Assembly (NCBI GenBank): GCA_023250995.1
Contig: JAHEZO010000008.1
Span: 1-37,194, forward strand
Source: Flavobacteriales bacterium
GTDB taxonomy: Bacteria > Bacteroidota > Bacteroidia > Flavobacteriales_H > JAHEZO01
Direction: 5' to 3'
DNA: 37,194 nt
In this document: one piece after another, positions 24,511 through 33,362 of the stretch
Layout of the letters: every line of letters starts with the position of its first letter
How positions within the stretch are numbered: position 1 is the first letter of the stretch
The notes under the pieces: generated by a model
The model's database searches: none
What the model was told of the DNA's origin: nothing
The model's input: only the letters and a program-made list of their open reading frames with translations
Position numbers and translations under genes: made by a program

Positions 24511-26085
24511 TTATTTTGGTAATAATAGTATATCCTTTCTTATAGGCCCTTTTTTAATATCCGATTCTGAAATTGAAATATTTGTTTTTACAGGCTGATA
24601 TCGGGAAGATTCAATACTTAAAGTATATTTTCCCTGGGCAAGGATGGTGGTATAAACCCCATTGTTAGGGTTTGGCTGGTAAGTTCCTACCAAATCCATT
24701 GTTTCGTCAAAAAGCAAAACCTTAGCATCAAGGGTTAAAAAACTTTCAAATTTATCTTTTAATTTAAATTGATAGGCCAGCAAAGGCACATTGGCATTGT
24801 TGAAAAAAACCTTGTAAATATCGAGGTCACCAAATCCGCCTTTACGAAAAGCCGAAACATAGGCTGTATTTTTATTTTCGGAAAATGAAATTACCCTTTC
24901 ATCGTCAGGGGTATTTAGAGGATAACCGACATTTTGTGGAGGTATCCAAAAATTATCCTCATCATCAAATACTGAAACAAAAATATCAAACCCTCCCATG
25001 CTTGAATGCCCCTCGGAGCAAAAGTACAGGGTATGCCCGTCAGCCGAAAGAGTAGGAAAATCCTCGTTATATTTTGTGTTTATCTGAGGGCCCAGGTTTT
25101 GGGGAAGTGCCCATTCTCCATCAGGCAATTTTTTGCACATATATAAATCCAGTCCGCCCTGCCCGCCATCCATTGCACTTGAAAAAAAAAGTGAATAACC
25201 ATCGGCCGAAATAGAAGCTGCTGTTTCTAAGCTGGAAGAATTAACATTTGTGCCAAGTTTAATTGCCTTCTGAAAGGCTTTTGATTTCCTTTCGGCCATA
25301 AAAATATCGCCAAACTTATCAATCTGGTCGAGATAAATAAACATTGATTTTCCATCATCGGAAAGTCCAACCGCCTCTTCATCGTAAGATGAATTAATTA
25401 TTCCTCCGGCATTTTTGGCTTTCCCCAGGGAACCACCTGTTTTTTCAGCAATCCATATATCGGATGGAAACAAACCGTCAAATTCCTCCTCTCCGCCCAC
25501 GTTGCCTTTTCTGCGGGAGGTAAAAACGATAAAAGATTCATCCTTGGCAGCAAAGGGATAGTAATCTGCAAATTCAGAGTTAATTTCTTTCCCGAGATTT
25601 TGAAACGTAACCTCCACAGGATGTTTCATCAGTTCCCTGGCAGTGATACAGGTTTCAATCTGCCGATCGGCTTTAGATGCTTTTGCAATATCACTTTCAA
25701 GAGGTTTGTACTTTTTATACATTTTTATGGCATCGTCAAATTTGTAATTTAACTGGTATGCCCATCCGAGGTCAAAATATGTTTCGGGTTCGGCATTTGC
25801 AAATTTTACGGCTCTTTCCAAAGGTTGAATCGCCTTGCTTTTATCAATATTTGTTTGTAAAAAACAAATCCCGAGATGATGATAATTTTCTGGATCATCC
25901 GGCTCCTGTTTGATTAATTTTTCAAATTCGGGGATTGCTGCCCGGTAATTTTTGTGCTTAAAATAATCTTTTGCAACCCGGGGATCAGTAAAGGCTTGAG
26001 AAAAAGAAAAATAAGAGGTAAAAAATAGGATGAAGGAAATAAAATAGGAAAGGGCCTCAAAAATTGGCGGTTTTATCATCAACAT
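24511..26085 (-). CDS. TPR/PD40 beta-propeller envelope protein
   Basis: The ORF track begins at a TTG at 26133; the ATG at 26085 (or the Met two codons later) precedes a signal peptide (IKPPIFEALSYFISFILFFTSYFSFSQ) and is preferred, for 524 residues. The mature protein starts with TPR units (YFKHKNYRAAIPEFEKLIKQEPDDPENYHHLGICF), followed by a PD40/TolB-like propeller with repeated LSADGHTLYF-type strands (for example SADGYSLFFSSAMDGGQGGLDLYM and EGHSSMGGFDIFVSVFDDE). A C-terminal beta domain of about 90 residues follows. Unlike its paralogue at 27668 it has no OmpA domain. Such proteins often act in envelope assembly or type IX secretion. It is divergent from the E2 gene. Confidence 0.85.
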   Translation of the reverse strand: MLMIKPPIFEALSYFISFILFFTSYFSFSQAFTDPRVAKDYFKHKNYRAAIPEFEKLIKQEPDDPENYHHLGICFLQTNIDKSKAIQPLERAVKFANAEPETYFDLGWAYQLNYKFDDAIKMYKKYKPLESDIAKASKADRQIETCITARELMKHPVEVTFQNLGKEINSEFADYYPFAAKDESFIVFTSRRKGNVGGEEEFDGLFPSDIWIAEKTGGSLGKAKNAGGIINSSYDEEAVGLSDDGKSMFIYLDQIDKFGDIFMAERKSKAFQKAIKLGTNVNSSSLETAASISADGYSLFFSSAMDGGQGGLDLYMCKKLPDGEWALPQNLGPQINTKYNEDFPTLSADGHTLYFCSEGHSSMGGFDIFVSVFDDEDNFWIPPQNVGYPLNTPDDERVISFSENKNTAYVSAFRKGGFGDLDIYKVFFNNANVPLLAYQFKLKDKFESFLTLDAKVLLFDETMDLVGTYQPNPNNGVYTTILAQGKYTLSIESSRYQPVKTNISISESDIKKGPIRKDILLLPK

Positions 26086-26184
26086 TAAATTTGTGTAAAA
26101 ATAATTTATTTTATCCAATGAAATAAAAACCAACCCTAAAGAAAATTAAATTTTTATATTCGCCTCCTAAATTAAATTTCAGCT

Positions 26185-27576
26185 ATGGAAGACCTCCAGG
26201 TTTTGCTGCCAAAAATGGGAGAAAGTGTTGCCGAGGCCACTATTACCAAGTGGTTAAAAGCAGTGGGTGATAAAGTGGAAGCCGAAGAATCTTTAGTTGA
26301 AATTGCTACTGATAAAGTGGACAGTGAAGTCCCATCCCCTGGCAGCGGAGTTTTAACCAAAATTCTTTATAAAGTTGGGGATGTTGTAAAAGTAGGGGAA
26401 ACCATAGCAGTATTAAATGTTGCTCCTGTTTCCGGAAAACCAATCGAAAAAACCTCCTCCACCTCTTCGGTTTCATTGAGGGAAAACCAAGATGATTTAA
26501 TAAAAACAAAAAAAGAAGATTCTCCTCTGATAATTAGCACAAATGCCTCAAACCAATTTTTAGGTGAAAAGAATTTAAAATACGGTGAAACGGATCAAAA
26601 AAAGGAAGAAAGTTATCAGTTTGACAGCAAAAGATTTTATTCCCCCCTGGTGCGAAATATTGCCAAGCAGGAGGGAATTTCATTTACCGAACTGGAAGCC
26701 CTTAGCGGAAGTGGAAAGGAAGGCAGGGTTACAAAAATGGATTTATTGAATTATCTTCCTCAGAAAAGGGAGAAAGAGATAAAATTGAAGGAGGGGGAGA
26801 AGGTTACAAATGGTATAGAAATAAAACAAGAAATTATTAAGGGTGAAATTGAAAGGCGGAATGATGATTTGTTTGAAATAATTGAAATGGACCGGATGAG
26901 AAAGCTTATTGCCGATCACATGGTGATGAGCAAACAAACTTCTCCGCATGTTACTTCTTATGTAGAGGCAGATGTCACAAACCTGGTTGTATGGCGTGAA
27001 AAGGCAAAAAAAATATTTGAAAAAAGGGATGGTGAAAAAATAACTTTTACCCCCCTTTTTGTGGAAGCGGTAGTAAAGGCCCTAAAAGATTTTCCGATGG
27101 TAAATGTTTCGGTAGAAGGATATAAAATCATTCGTAAGAAATTTATTAATATTGGAATGGCCACTGCCCTTCCTTCGGGTAATTTAATTGTTCCTGTAAT
27201 TAAAAATGCGGATCACTTAAACCTTCTTGGATTAACCAAAATGGTAAATGACCTGTCGAACAGGGCCCGGACGAATAAATTAAAACCCGATGAAATTCAA
27301 AACGGAACCTTTACCATATCCAATGTTGGTACCTTCGGCAATGTAATGGGAGCCCCAATCATAAACCAGCCCCAGGTTGCAATAATGGCTCTTGGGGCAA
27401 TAAGAAAAAAACCAGCAGTAATTGAAACTCCAATGGGTGATACCATTGGAATCAGACATCAGATGTTTCTTTCTTTATCCTATGACCACAGGGTAGTAGA
27501 TGGAGTTCTGGGAGGTAGTTTTTTAAGGAGAGTTGCCGATTACCTTGAAAAATTCGATGTAAAAAGAGAAATATAA
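26185..27576 (+). CDS. Lipoyl-dependent 2-oxo-acid dehydrogenase E2 acyltransferase
   Basis: The E2 component carries acyl groups on a lipoyl arm and passes them to CoA. The lipoyl domain (1-78) has EIATDKVDSEVPSP with lipoylated Lys44. A flexible charged linker leads to a peripheral-subunit-binding domain (about 151-191, YSPLVRNIAKQEGISFTELEALSGSGKEGRVTKMDLLNYL). After a Lys/Glu-rich linker comes the catalytic domain with active-site His435 and Asp439 in SYDHRVVDG. The N-terminal pattern (LPKMGESVAEATITKWLKAVGD) is like branched-chain 2-oxo-acid E2 proteins of Bacteroidota, so that substrate class is favoured over pyruvate or 2-oxoglutarate, but not proved. No E1 or E3 gene is adjacent, so this E2 is unlinked to its partners in this window. 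Confidence 0.93.
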   Translation: MEDLQVLLPKMGESVAEATITKWLKAVGDKVEAEESLVEIATDKVDSEVPSPGSGVLTKILYKVGDVVKVGETIAVLNVAPVSGKPIEKTSSTSSVSLRENQDDLIKTKKEDSPLIISTNASNQFLGEKNLKYGETDQKKEESYQFDSKRFYSPLVRNIAKQEGISFTELEALSGSGKEGRVTKMDLLNYLPQKREKEIKLKEGEKVTNGIEIKQEIIKGEIERRNDDLFEIIEMDRMRKLIADHMVMSKQTSPHVTSYVEADVTNLVVWREKAKKIFEKRDGEKITFTPLFVEAVVKALKDFPMVNVSVEGYKIIRKKFINIGMATALPSGNLIVPVIKNADHLNLLGLTKMVNDLSNRARTNKLKPDEIQNGTFTISNVGTFGNVMGAPIINQPQVAIMALGAIRKKPAVIETPMGDTIGIRHQMFLSLSYDHRVVDGVLGGSFLRRVADYLEKFDVKREI

Positions 27577-27589
27577 ATTAATTTTTTCC

Positions 27590-27618
27590 TTGTCATTTAA
27601 TTGGATTTTTTAACTTTG
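27590..27618 (+). promoter_or_regulatory. Promoter for the OmpA-family gene
   Basis: TTG at 27590-27592 is followed after 18 bases by TAACTTTG at 27611-27618, a full match to TAnnTTTG. It has the same 18-base spacing as the promoter at 14041-14070 and lies 49 bases before the preferred ATG at 27668. Confidence 0.6.
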
Positions 27619-27667
27619 AAAAATTTTTGTTTCGAAATCTGATAATCCGGCCCCAACTACCGTGCTA

Positions 27668-30600
27668 ATGAAATATTTCCGTCTGGTTTTAGTTTTTTCC
27701 CTTTATTGCATTTTTAACAAAGGATTTTCTCAGGATACCCTGGTTCATTTTTCGTTTAACGACAAGTTTAACGATGCCAACTTATTAATGGAGGAAAAAC
27801 TTTACCCCATTGCCCTTCCCGTTTGGCTGGAGGTTCTTCAAACTGATACAGGCAATTCAAATTGGAACTATAAAGTTGGAATTTGTTATTTAAATTCCAG
27901 CAATGAAAGAACCCGTTCACTTTCATATCTTGAAAAAGCAATTTTAAATACTTCCAAGAATTATAATCCATTTTCATCTTCAGAAAAAAGATCACCTAAT
28001 GATGCTTATTATTATCTTGCAAAATCATACCACCTTAATAACCAAATTGATAAAGCCATTGAGTATTTTAATAAATTTAAAGATGTGGCAGGAAAAAAAC
28101 ATTACATGATTCCCGATGTAGAAAGGAGTTTGGAAATGTGCCTCAACGCAAAGGATATGCTCGGCAAACCCATTACAGTGAAAATTACAAATCTTGGCGA
28201 TAAAATAAATTCACCCTCCCCTGAATACGGAGCCGTTTTATCTCTGGATGAAAAGGCCCTTTATTTTACCTCCAGAAGGTTATGGAAAGACAGCTCAAAT
28301 TCAGATATGAAAGAAAGAAGCGATGGGGATTATTTTGAAGATATTTATGTTTCGTTTAAAGGGAGTGACGGAAACTGGCTGGAACCCGAGTTACTTAATT
28401 TTAATCGCCCGGATGACCATGAGGCAACTATTTCTCTGTCGGCTGATGGCCATACTCTTTATTTATACCGTGACGAAGACGGGAATGGAAATTTGTATCA
28501 AAGCTTTTTTATTGATACATCCTGGTCCGGCCCGGTTCCAATGGGATCAGATATTAACAGCAAATCTCACGAAACGCATCTTACCGTAACAATGGATGGC
28601 AAAACTCTATATTTTGTAAGTAACCGGAAAGGTGGTTTTGGTGAAAAGGATATTTATAAATGCACTAAACTTCCCAATGGGCAATGGTCGCTTGCTCAGA
28701 ATTTAGGGCCAATAATTAACTCGAAATTTGATGAGGATGGTCCATTTATTCATCCTGACGGGAAAACAATGTTTTTCAGTTCAAAAGGACATAAGAGCAT
28801 GGGAGGATTTGATATTTTCATGACTACCTTAAAAGACGATGGAACCTGGTCTGAACCTGAAAATCTTGGTTACCCGATAAACACCACGGATGATGATATC
28901 TTTTTTGTTTTAAGTCCGGATGGCAAAAGGGCTTATTATTCTTCCTTCAGAGAAGGGGGGCATGGTAGCAAAGACATTTATATTATTCAGCAACCAGATG
29001 CCATTGAGCATTCGCTTACTTTAATTAAAGGTACTATTACCGTTCCGGAAGGGATGGAAATACCGGATGATTTAAATATTGTAATTACCAATAATGAAAC
29101 GGGAGAGTATGTTACCGAGGTTAAGCCTCTGAAGAGGAACGGGAGTTTTGTATTTATTATTCCTCCGGGTAAAAATTATAATATTTCATATAATATTGGT
29201 GAAACAGAATTTTACAATGAAAATGTGTATGTGCCGGTTGGAAAAGATTATAATGAAGTGGATAAGCTGATTGCACTTAATCCTCAAAAGTTAGGTACCC
29301 CTGAAGCCGTTAAAGTGGATATAATAAGTTCAAGAGAAAAGCCCAAGCCACAGTGGCAGATTCGTTTCAGAGAACCCGGCAAAATGATTCCGGATAGTTC
29401 CTACATTCAATATTTGAATGCTGAGGGTGCAGTAATTTATGAAGAGTTGATTTCAAAATCAGGGTTTTTTAATTATTATGAACTTGAAAAAACACAACCC
29501 TATTTATTTACTCTGAAATCCAAGGATAGTCCGCTTTGTAGCCAAGCCGAAATTGTTTTAATCAATGGTGAAAAAGACGCCAGATACCTTGCGGATGAAA
29601 AATGTATTTTTAAAGAAGAGGAAATAATTAATCCTAAATTTATTTTTAACAGCCTAGGATTTACCATACCGGATAATGTTTCTTTGCAATATCTAGACAA
29701 TAATGAAAATGTACTATTTGAAGAGGTCCTTAAAAAGAGTGGTGACCTTGTTTTTCACCAAATGCCTTCCGACTCCAGTTATATTTTAAGAGTTGGGTTG
29801 GATGCCTCCTTTTGCAAAGAAGCCAAAATTGAAATTCCAAAAAAGGATGGCGGCAGCTTAACGTTATTGCCGGATGCTAAATGTATTTTTCGGTTGAGAG
29901 AGCAAAAGCCAAAATTTTTATTCAGTTCTCTTGAGAAAGAATTTTCTGCAGGATTAGGTGTTCAGTACTTGGATGAAAAAGGGAAAATAATTTATGAAGA
30001 GAAAATTAATGAAAAAGGGGAGTTTAATTTTCATGTCCTCCCAATAGAAAAGCCTTATTTAATGAAGTTGAAAACTAAAAACACCAGTTTTTGCGATGAA
30101 GGGGAGATTACAATACCCGGACCCGGTGGAAGTGTTTATACCCTTATTGCCGATGAGAATTGCATTTTCAGGGTTAAGGATAAAAAATCAAAATTTGTTT
30201 ATGAATACCTTGATAAGGAAACTGCCGGTGGATTGCGGATTCAGATTATTGATGAAAACGGCAATGTTGTTTTAGAAGAAAAAATGAATGAGAAGGGAGA
30301 GTTCCCATATTATAAATTCCCAACCGATAAAAAATATTCTATTAAGATTTTACCCTACAGCCCGGAAAAATTTAGGAATACAGAAATTATTATTCCTTCT
30401 TTGGGAAAGAAGTTTTTTAAATATGTTCCGGATGAATCGGGGGTATTTCGTTTAAAAGATGTAAAAGAGGAGACCATTGTTGCAGGAGAAGAAAAGTCAA
30501 TAATGCCTGAAAAGGTAATTGAGGTTAATGAAAAGGAGCCTGTGATTGAAAATGAAAAAACGGTTGTTAAGGAAAAAGAAAAAACGGTGACTCAGTCCCC

Positions 30601-30955
30601 AGTGGCCATTGCAAAAACGATTTTGTTTGATTACAATAGTTTTGAAATTGGTTCTCAATATCTGCAAGAATTGGACGAGGTTGTAAAAACGCTAAAAGAA
30701 TATTCTTCAATGAAAGTTGAAATTTTTGGCCACACCGATTCAAAGGGTACCGATGATTTTAATCAAAACCTTTCGAAGAAAAGGGCAGAAAATTCTGCAA
30801 AATATTTAATTTCAAAAGGAATTTCACGAAAAAGAATTACCACCAAAGGATTTGGAGAAAGCCAACCTGTGGCTCCGAATATTTTACCTGATGGAAGTGA
30901 TAACCCCGAAGGAAGGCAGAAAAACAGGAGGATTGAATTGAAAGGAAAAAATTAA
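27668..30955 (+). CDS. TPR-PD40-repeat-OmpA envelope protein
   Basis: The ORF track starts at a GTG two codons early; the ATG at 27668 begins a signal peptide (MKYFRLVLVFSLYCIFNKGFSQ), for 1095 residues. Order of domains: TPR region (about 30-170), PD40 beta-propeller (about 170-440, with ALYFTSRR, GKTLYFVSNRKGGFGEKDIYK, KSMGGFDIFM), a beta-sandwich linker (about 450-555), four tandem repeats of 92-95 residues (about 560-930, described separately), a Glu/Lys-rich spacer, and a C-terminal OmpA domain (about 980-1090) with GHTDSKGTDDFNQNLSKKRAENSAKYL, which binds peptidoglycan. The layout resembles the T9SS component PorE (TPR, propeller, regulatory domain, OmpA), but it is longer and there are many paralogues in this phylum, so assignment to PorE is not made. 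Its stop overlaps that of the convergent symporter by TTAA. Confidence 0.9.
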   Translation: MKYFRLVLVFSLYCIFNKGFSQDTLVHFSFNDKFNDANLLMEEKLYPIALPVWLEVLQTDTGNSNWNYKVGICYLNSSNERTRSLSYLEKAILNTSKNYNPFSSSEKRSPNDAYYYLAKSYHLNNQIDKAIEYFNKFKDVAGKKHYMIPDVERSLEMCLNAKDMLGKPITVKITNLGDKINSPSPEYGAVLSLDEKALYFTSRRLWKDSSNSDMKERSDGDYFEDIYVSFKGSDGNWLEPELLNFNRPDDHEATISLSADGHTLYLYRDEDGNGNLYQSFFIDTSWSGPVPMGSDINSKSHETHLTVTMDGKTLYFVSNRKGGFGEKDIYKCTKLPNGQWSLAQNLGPIINSKFDEDGPFIHPDGKTMFFSSKGHKSMGGFDIFMTTLKDDGTWSEPENLGYPINTTDDDIFFVLSPDGKRAYYSSFREGGHGSKDIYIIQQPDAIEHSLTLIKGTITVPEGMEIPDDLNIVITNNETGEYVTEVKPLKRNGSFVFIIPPGKNYNISYNIGETEFYNENVYVPVGKDYNEVDKLIALNPQKLGTPEAVKVDIISSREKPKPQWQIRFREPGKMIPDSSYIQYLNAEGAVIYEELISKSGFFNYYELEKTQPYLFTLKSKDSPLCSQAEIVLINGEKDARYLADEKCIFKEEEIINPKFIFNSLGFTIPDNVSLQYLDNNENVLFEEVLKKSGDLVFHQMPSDSSYILRVGLDASFCKEAKIEIPKKDGGSLTLLPDAKCIFRLREQKPKFLFSSLEKEFSAGLGVQYLDEKGKIIYEEKINEKGEFNFHVLPIEKPYLMKLKTKNTSFCDEGEITIPGPGGSVYTLIADENCIFRVKDKKSKFVYEYLDKETAGGLRIQIIDENGNVVLEEKMNEKGEFPYYKFPTDKKYSIKILPYSPEKFRNTEIIIPSLGKKFFKYVPDESGVFRLKDVKEETIVAGEEKSIMPEKVIEVNEKEPVIENEKTVVKEKEKTVTQSPVAIAKTILFDYNSFEIGSQYLQELDEVVKTLKEYSSMKVEIFGHTDSKGTDDFNQNLSKKRAENSAKYLISKGISRKRITTKGFGESQPVAPNILPDGSDNPEGRQKNRRIELKGKN
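29345..30460 (+). repeat. Four tandem 92-95-residue beta repeats, three with a Cys pair
   Basis: In translation the repeats begin at about 29345, 29630, 29906 and 30185. Each shares a core like VQYLDEKGKIIYEEKINEKGEFNFHVLP and ends like LIADENCIFRVKDK. Repeats one to three contain two cysteines at equivalent places (LCSQAE, FCKEAK, FCDEGE; then EKCIF, AKCIF, ENCIF). Repeat four has lost both (FRNTE; ESGVF). The pattern suggests beta-sandwich domains. Confidence 0.85.
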
Positions 30956-32328
30956 TATTTTGAAATTTTTTTCTGCAGCATTCCCACCAATAATCCGATA
31001 ATGCTTGCCGATAGCCCGAATATTAAAGGGTTCACCGAAGTATCAGCCAAAGTAGAAAAGGACCAACCGGAAATCCCAAAAAGAATTGAATATAAGGCCG
31101 AAACCGGAGAAGTTCCTTTCAGGAAAAGTCCTGCAACAAGCGGAATAAATAACGAAACCAGACTTATTGCTGATGACTGACCAACCAATTCATAGATATT
31201 TCCTTTCGAAAATGCGAAAAAAACAGATACCAGCGAAACAAATAAAACCGAAAGACGGGAAACCATTAGAAATTTTTTATCGCTTAAATCTTTAAACAAG
31301 GGTTTGATAATATTTTCACTTAAAATGGCCGAGGGAGCCAAAATTGCCCCACTTGCCGTACTCATAATTGCCGAGATAAGGGCTCCGAAAAACAAAACAT
31401 TTACAAATAATCCGGAGTGCTTCATTACAATAAGGGGAATGGTTAATTGGGAATCTGAAGCTGAAATTCCGGGATAAAGAAAATTTCCGTATGCTACAAT
31501 TATTATTGGCAAAAACGCTATTGAAATGTATAAAAGGGAGGAAAACAAAGAAGAAGACACGGCAACTTTTTCCGATTTTGAGGCCATTACTCTCTGAAAA
31601 ACATCCTGCCCTGCAATAGAGCCCAGTCCTATGGTCATCCACATTGCAAAATAGTTTAGCCAGGAAGAAATGGTATTATGAGTTGGAGAAAATTGAAAAT
31701 GTTCAGCTGGAATTTTTTCCAGCACTTGTGAAAATTGAGCTTTGGAAGTTATTTCAATTGTAACAATTACCAGCCCGGCAATAATTACAATCATTTGAAA
31801 AAAGTCGGTAATGGAAACGCTCCACATTCCTCCAAAAAAAGTATAAAAAACAACTACCGCAGTTCCGATTATAATTCCATAATTAACCGGTATTCCTGCC
31901 ACCACGTTAAACAAAACCCCCAGTGCCACCATTTGTCCTGCAATCCACCCAAAGTATGAAACGATGAGTAAAATGCTGGCTACAATTTCAACTTGCCGGT
32001 TAAACTTTACCCTGTAAAAATCACCAAAGGTTATGAGGTTCATCCGGTATAAAGGTTTGGCAAAAAATAAACCTATTAAAACCAAACAAAGCGCTGCACC
32101 AAAAGGATCTTCAATAATTCCAAGGAAACCTTTTTCACTGAATTGAGAACTTGCCCCAAGCAAAGTTTCTGAGCCAAACCAGGTGGCGAACACGGTAGCA
32201 GTGGCAAGGTAAAACGGAAGCTTTTTTCCGGCAACCAAAAAATCGGAACTGGTTTTTACCTTTCGTGAAGCAACATACCCAATAATAATAGTGAGCAGCA
32301 GGTAAACAACTATAAAAATAATCAGCAT
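30952..32328 (-). CDS. Sodium/solute symporter (SSS family)
   Basis: The 458-residue protein is almost wholly hydrophobic, with about 13 membrane segments, and has the SSS-family features SSDFLVAGKKLPFYLATATVFATWFGSETLLGASSQ in TM1-2 and GGMWSVSITDFFQMIVIIAGLV. It should couple sodium entry to uptake of a small solute (sugar, amino acid, nucleoside or vitamin); the substrate is not predictable by eye. It starts two bases after the stop of a S1/P1-type nuclease gene, with an AAGG ribosome-binding site overlapping that stop, so the two are translated from one mRNA. Its stop overlaps the OmpA gene's stop by four bases on the opposite strand. Confidence 0.9.
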   Translation of the reverse strand: MLIIFIVVYLLLTIIIGYVASRKVKTSSDFLVAGKKLPFYLATATVFATWFGSETLLGASSQFSEKGFLGIIEDPFGAALCLVLIGLFFAKPLYRMNLITFGDFYRVKFNRQVEIVASILLIVSYFGWIAGQMVALGVLFNVVAGIPVNYGIIIGTAVVVFYTFFGGMWSVSITDFFQMIVIIAGLVIVTIEITSKAQFSQVLEKIPAEHFQFSPTHNTISSWLNYFAMWMTIGLGSIAGQDVFQRVMASKSEKVAVSSSLFSSLLYISIAFLPIIIVAYGNFLYPGISASDSQLTIPLIVMKHSGLFVNVLFFGALISAIMSTASGAILAPSAILSENIIKPLFKDLSDKKFLMVSRLSVLFVSLVSVFFAFSKGNIYELVGQSSAISLVSLFIPLVAGLFLKGTSPVSALYSILFGISGWSFSTLADTSVNPLIFGLSASIIGLLVGMLQKKISKY

Positions 32329-32330
32329 CC

Positions 32331-33317
32331 TTAATCACAAACTTTGCCGATGGGTTTTCCTTTCTGAAATTCCTCTTCCAGCTTCTTTTCCTCCTCCTTA
32401 TCCTCCGGGTTAAGGCTTGTATCAAATTTTGCAAGGTCAGGTTTGCCGGCATTTACCCATGCCGTGTACCAAAGGCTTCCAATGGTAATGATGGCTTCAC
32501 GCATCCTTCGTTCAACCATTCCGTTTAACATTTTATCATAGGCCAATGTGTAATCCTGCGAATAAGTTTTCACCGTTACATTACCTCTTGTTTCAAAGCT
32601 ATATTTATCATCAGTTGGAAATCGTCCGTTTAATTCTTTTTCAAAAAGGAGAACCGAGTCAACAGCGGCATGGCTGTCTTCCACAATATCCCAAATCCGG
32701 TTTAAAGGGTTCTCAATGTATTTTGCCCTACCTACAAAATAATCATATCCTTCGGCTTTCATTTCAGGAATGCGTGACTCCCAAAAACCGTGTATCCCCT
32801 TTTGATTGGTAAGCTGCCCGTTATAATTTTCAGTGGTATGAAGTGGAACATGTGAATCGCCTATATAGTGGCCCAGGTCGGCCGACAAATGTAAAATTCT
32901 TTCAAAATTTTCTTCCTTAAAAGCTTTAGTAAGCCGTGAAACCATCAGGTTTACGTGCCAGGGTACAATTCCGTAAGCATTTAATGTATCTTCCGAATAT
33001 TTTGCAACGGCATCATCCCATTTACGAGGAACTATTTTAAATGCACTTACACCGGTGGAGTCGTAATGGTCAATGTCAATATAATGTCTTTCCGCTTCTC
33101 CCTTTACTGCATATCTTCTTTTATCGGGATCAACCGCATGTTCAGTTATAAACTCAATATTTTTTTTATAAAACCCAATCATTTGTGAGGGCAGGGTTAA
33201 TACGGCCATCCGGTTTATTCGCTTGTGGGCATAAAAACCCCAGGAAAAAATTTCGGGAGAGGAAATAATTAAGATTAAAAAGGAAAAAATTAAAATAAAA
33301 AGAATTTTTTTTGTCAT
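32331..33317 (-). CDS. Exported zinc-dependent S1/P1 nuclease/phospholipase C-like protein
   Basis: A signal peptide (MTKKILFILIFSFLILIISSPEIFS) is followed at once by WGFYAHKRIN, the mature N-terminus in which a Trp amine and several His bind the tri-zinc cluster in the S1/P1 nuclease and bacterial zinc phospholipase C superfamily. Further metal-site segments are HYIDIDHYD, HLSADLGHYIGDSHVPLHTTENYNG and IHGFWESRIPE. It probably hydrolyses phosphodiester bonds in nucleic acids or lipids in the periplasm; which one cannot be settled. It lies immediately upstream of the SSS symporter (2-base gap) and 45 bases downstream of the MORN/TonB-C gene. The C-terminal 25 residues are very charged (EDKEEEKKLEEEFQKG). 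Confidence 0.87.
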   Translation of the reverse strand: MTKKILFILIFSFLILIISSPEIFSWGFYAHKRINRMAVLTLPSQMIGFYKKNIEFITEHAVDPDKRRYAVKGEAERHYIDIDHYDSTGVSAFKIVPRKWDDAVAKYSEDTLNAYGIVPWHVNLMVSRLTKAFKEENFERILHLSADLGHYIGDSHVPLHTTENYNGQLTNQKGIHGFWESRIPEMKAEGYDYFVGRAKYIENPLNRIWDIVEDSHAAVDSVLLFEKELNGRFPTDDKYSFETRGNVTVKTYSQDYTLAYDKMLNGMVERRMREAIITIGSLWYTAWVNAGKPDLAKFDTSLNPEDKEEEKKLEEEFQKGKPIGKVCD

Positions 33318-33362
33318 ACTACATTTTTAAAAATCAAAAATGATATCAACGTTATGTACCAA

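Noticed and set aside
26155-26162. TATATTCG as the promoter of the E2 gene
   Set aside because: It differs from TAnnTTTG by one base and has no -33 box at a suitable distance; too weak to list as a feature.
27668-30955. Naming the large OmpA protein as PorE of the type IX system
   Set aside because: The order of domains is similar, but Bacteroidota genomes have many TPR/PD40/OmpA paralogues and no other T9SS machinery gene is in the window.
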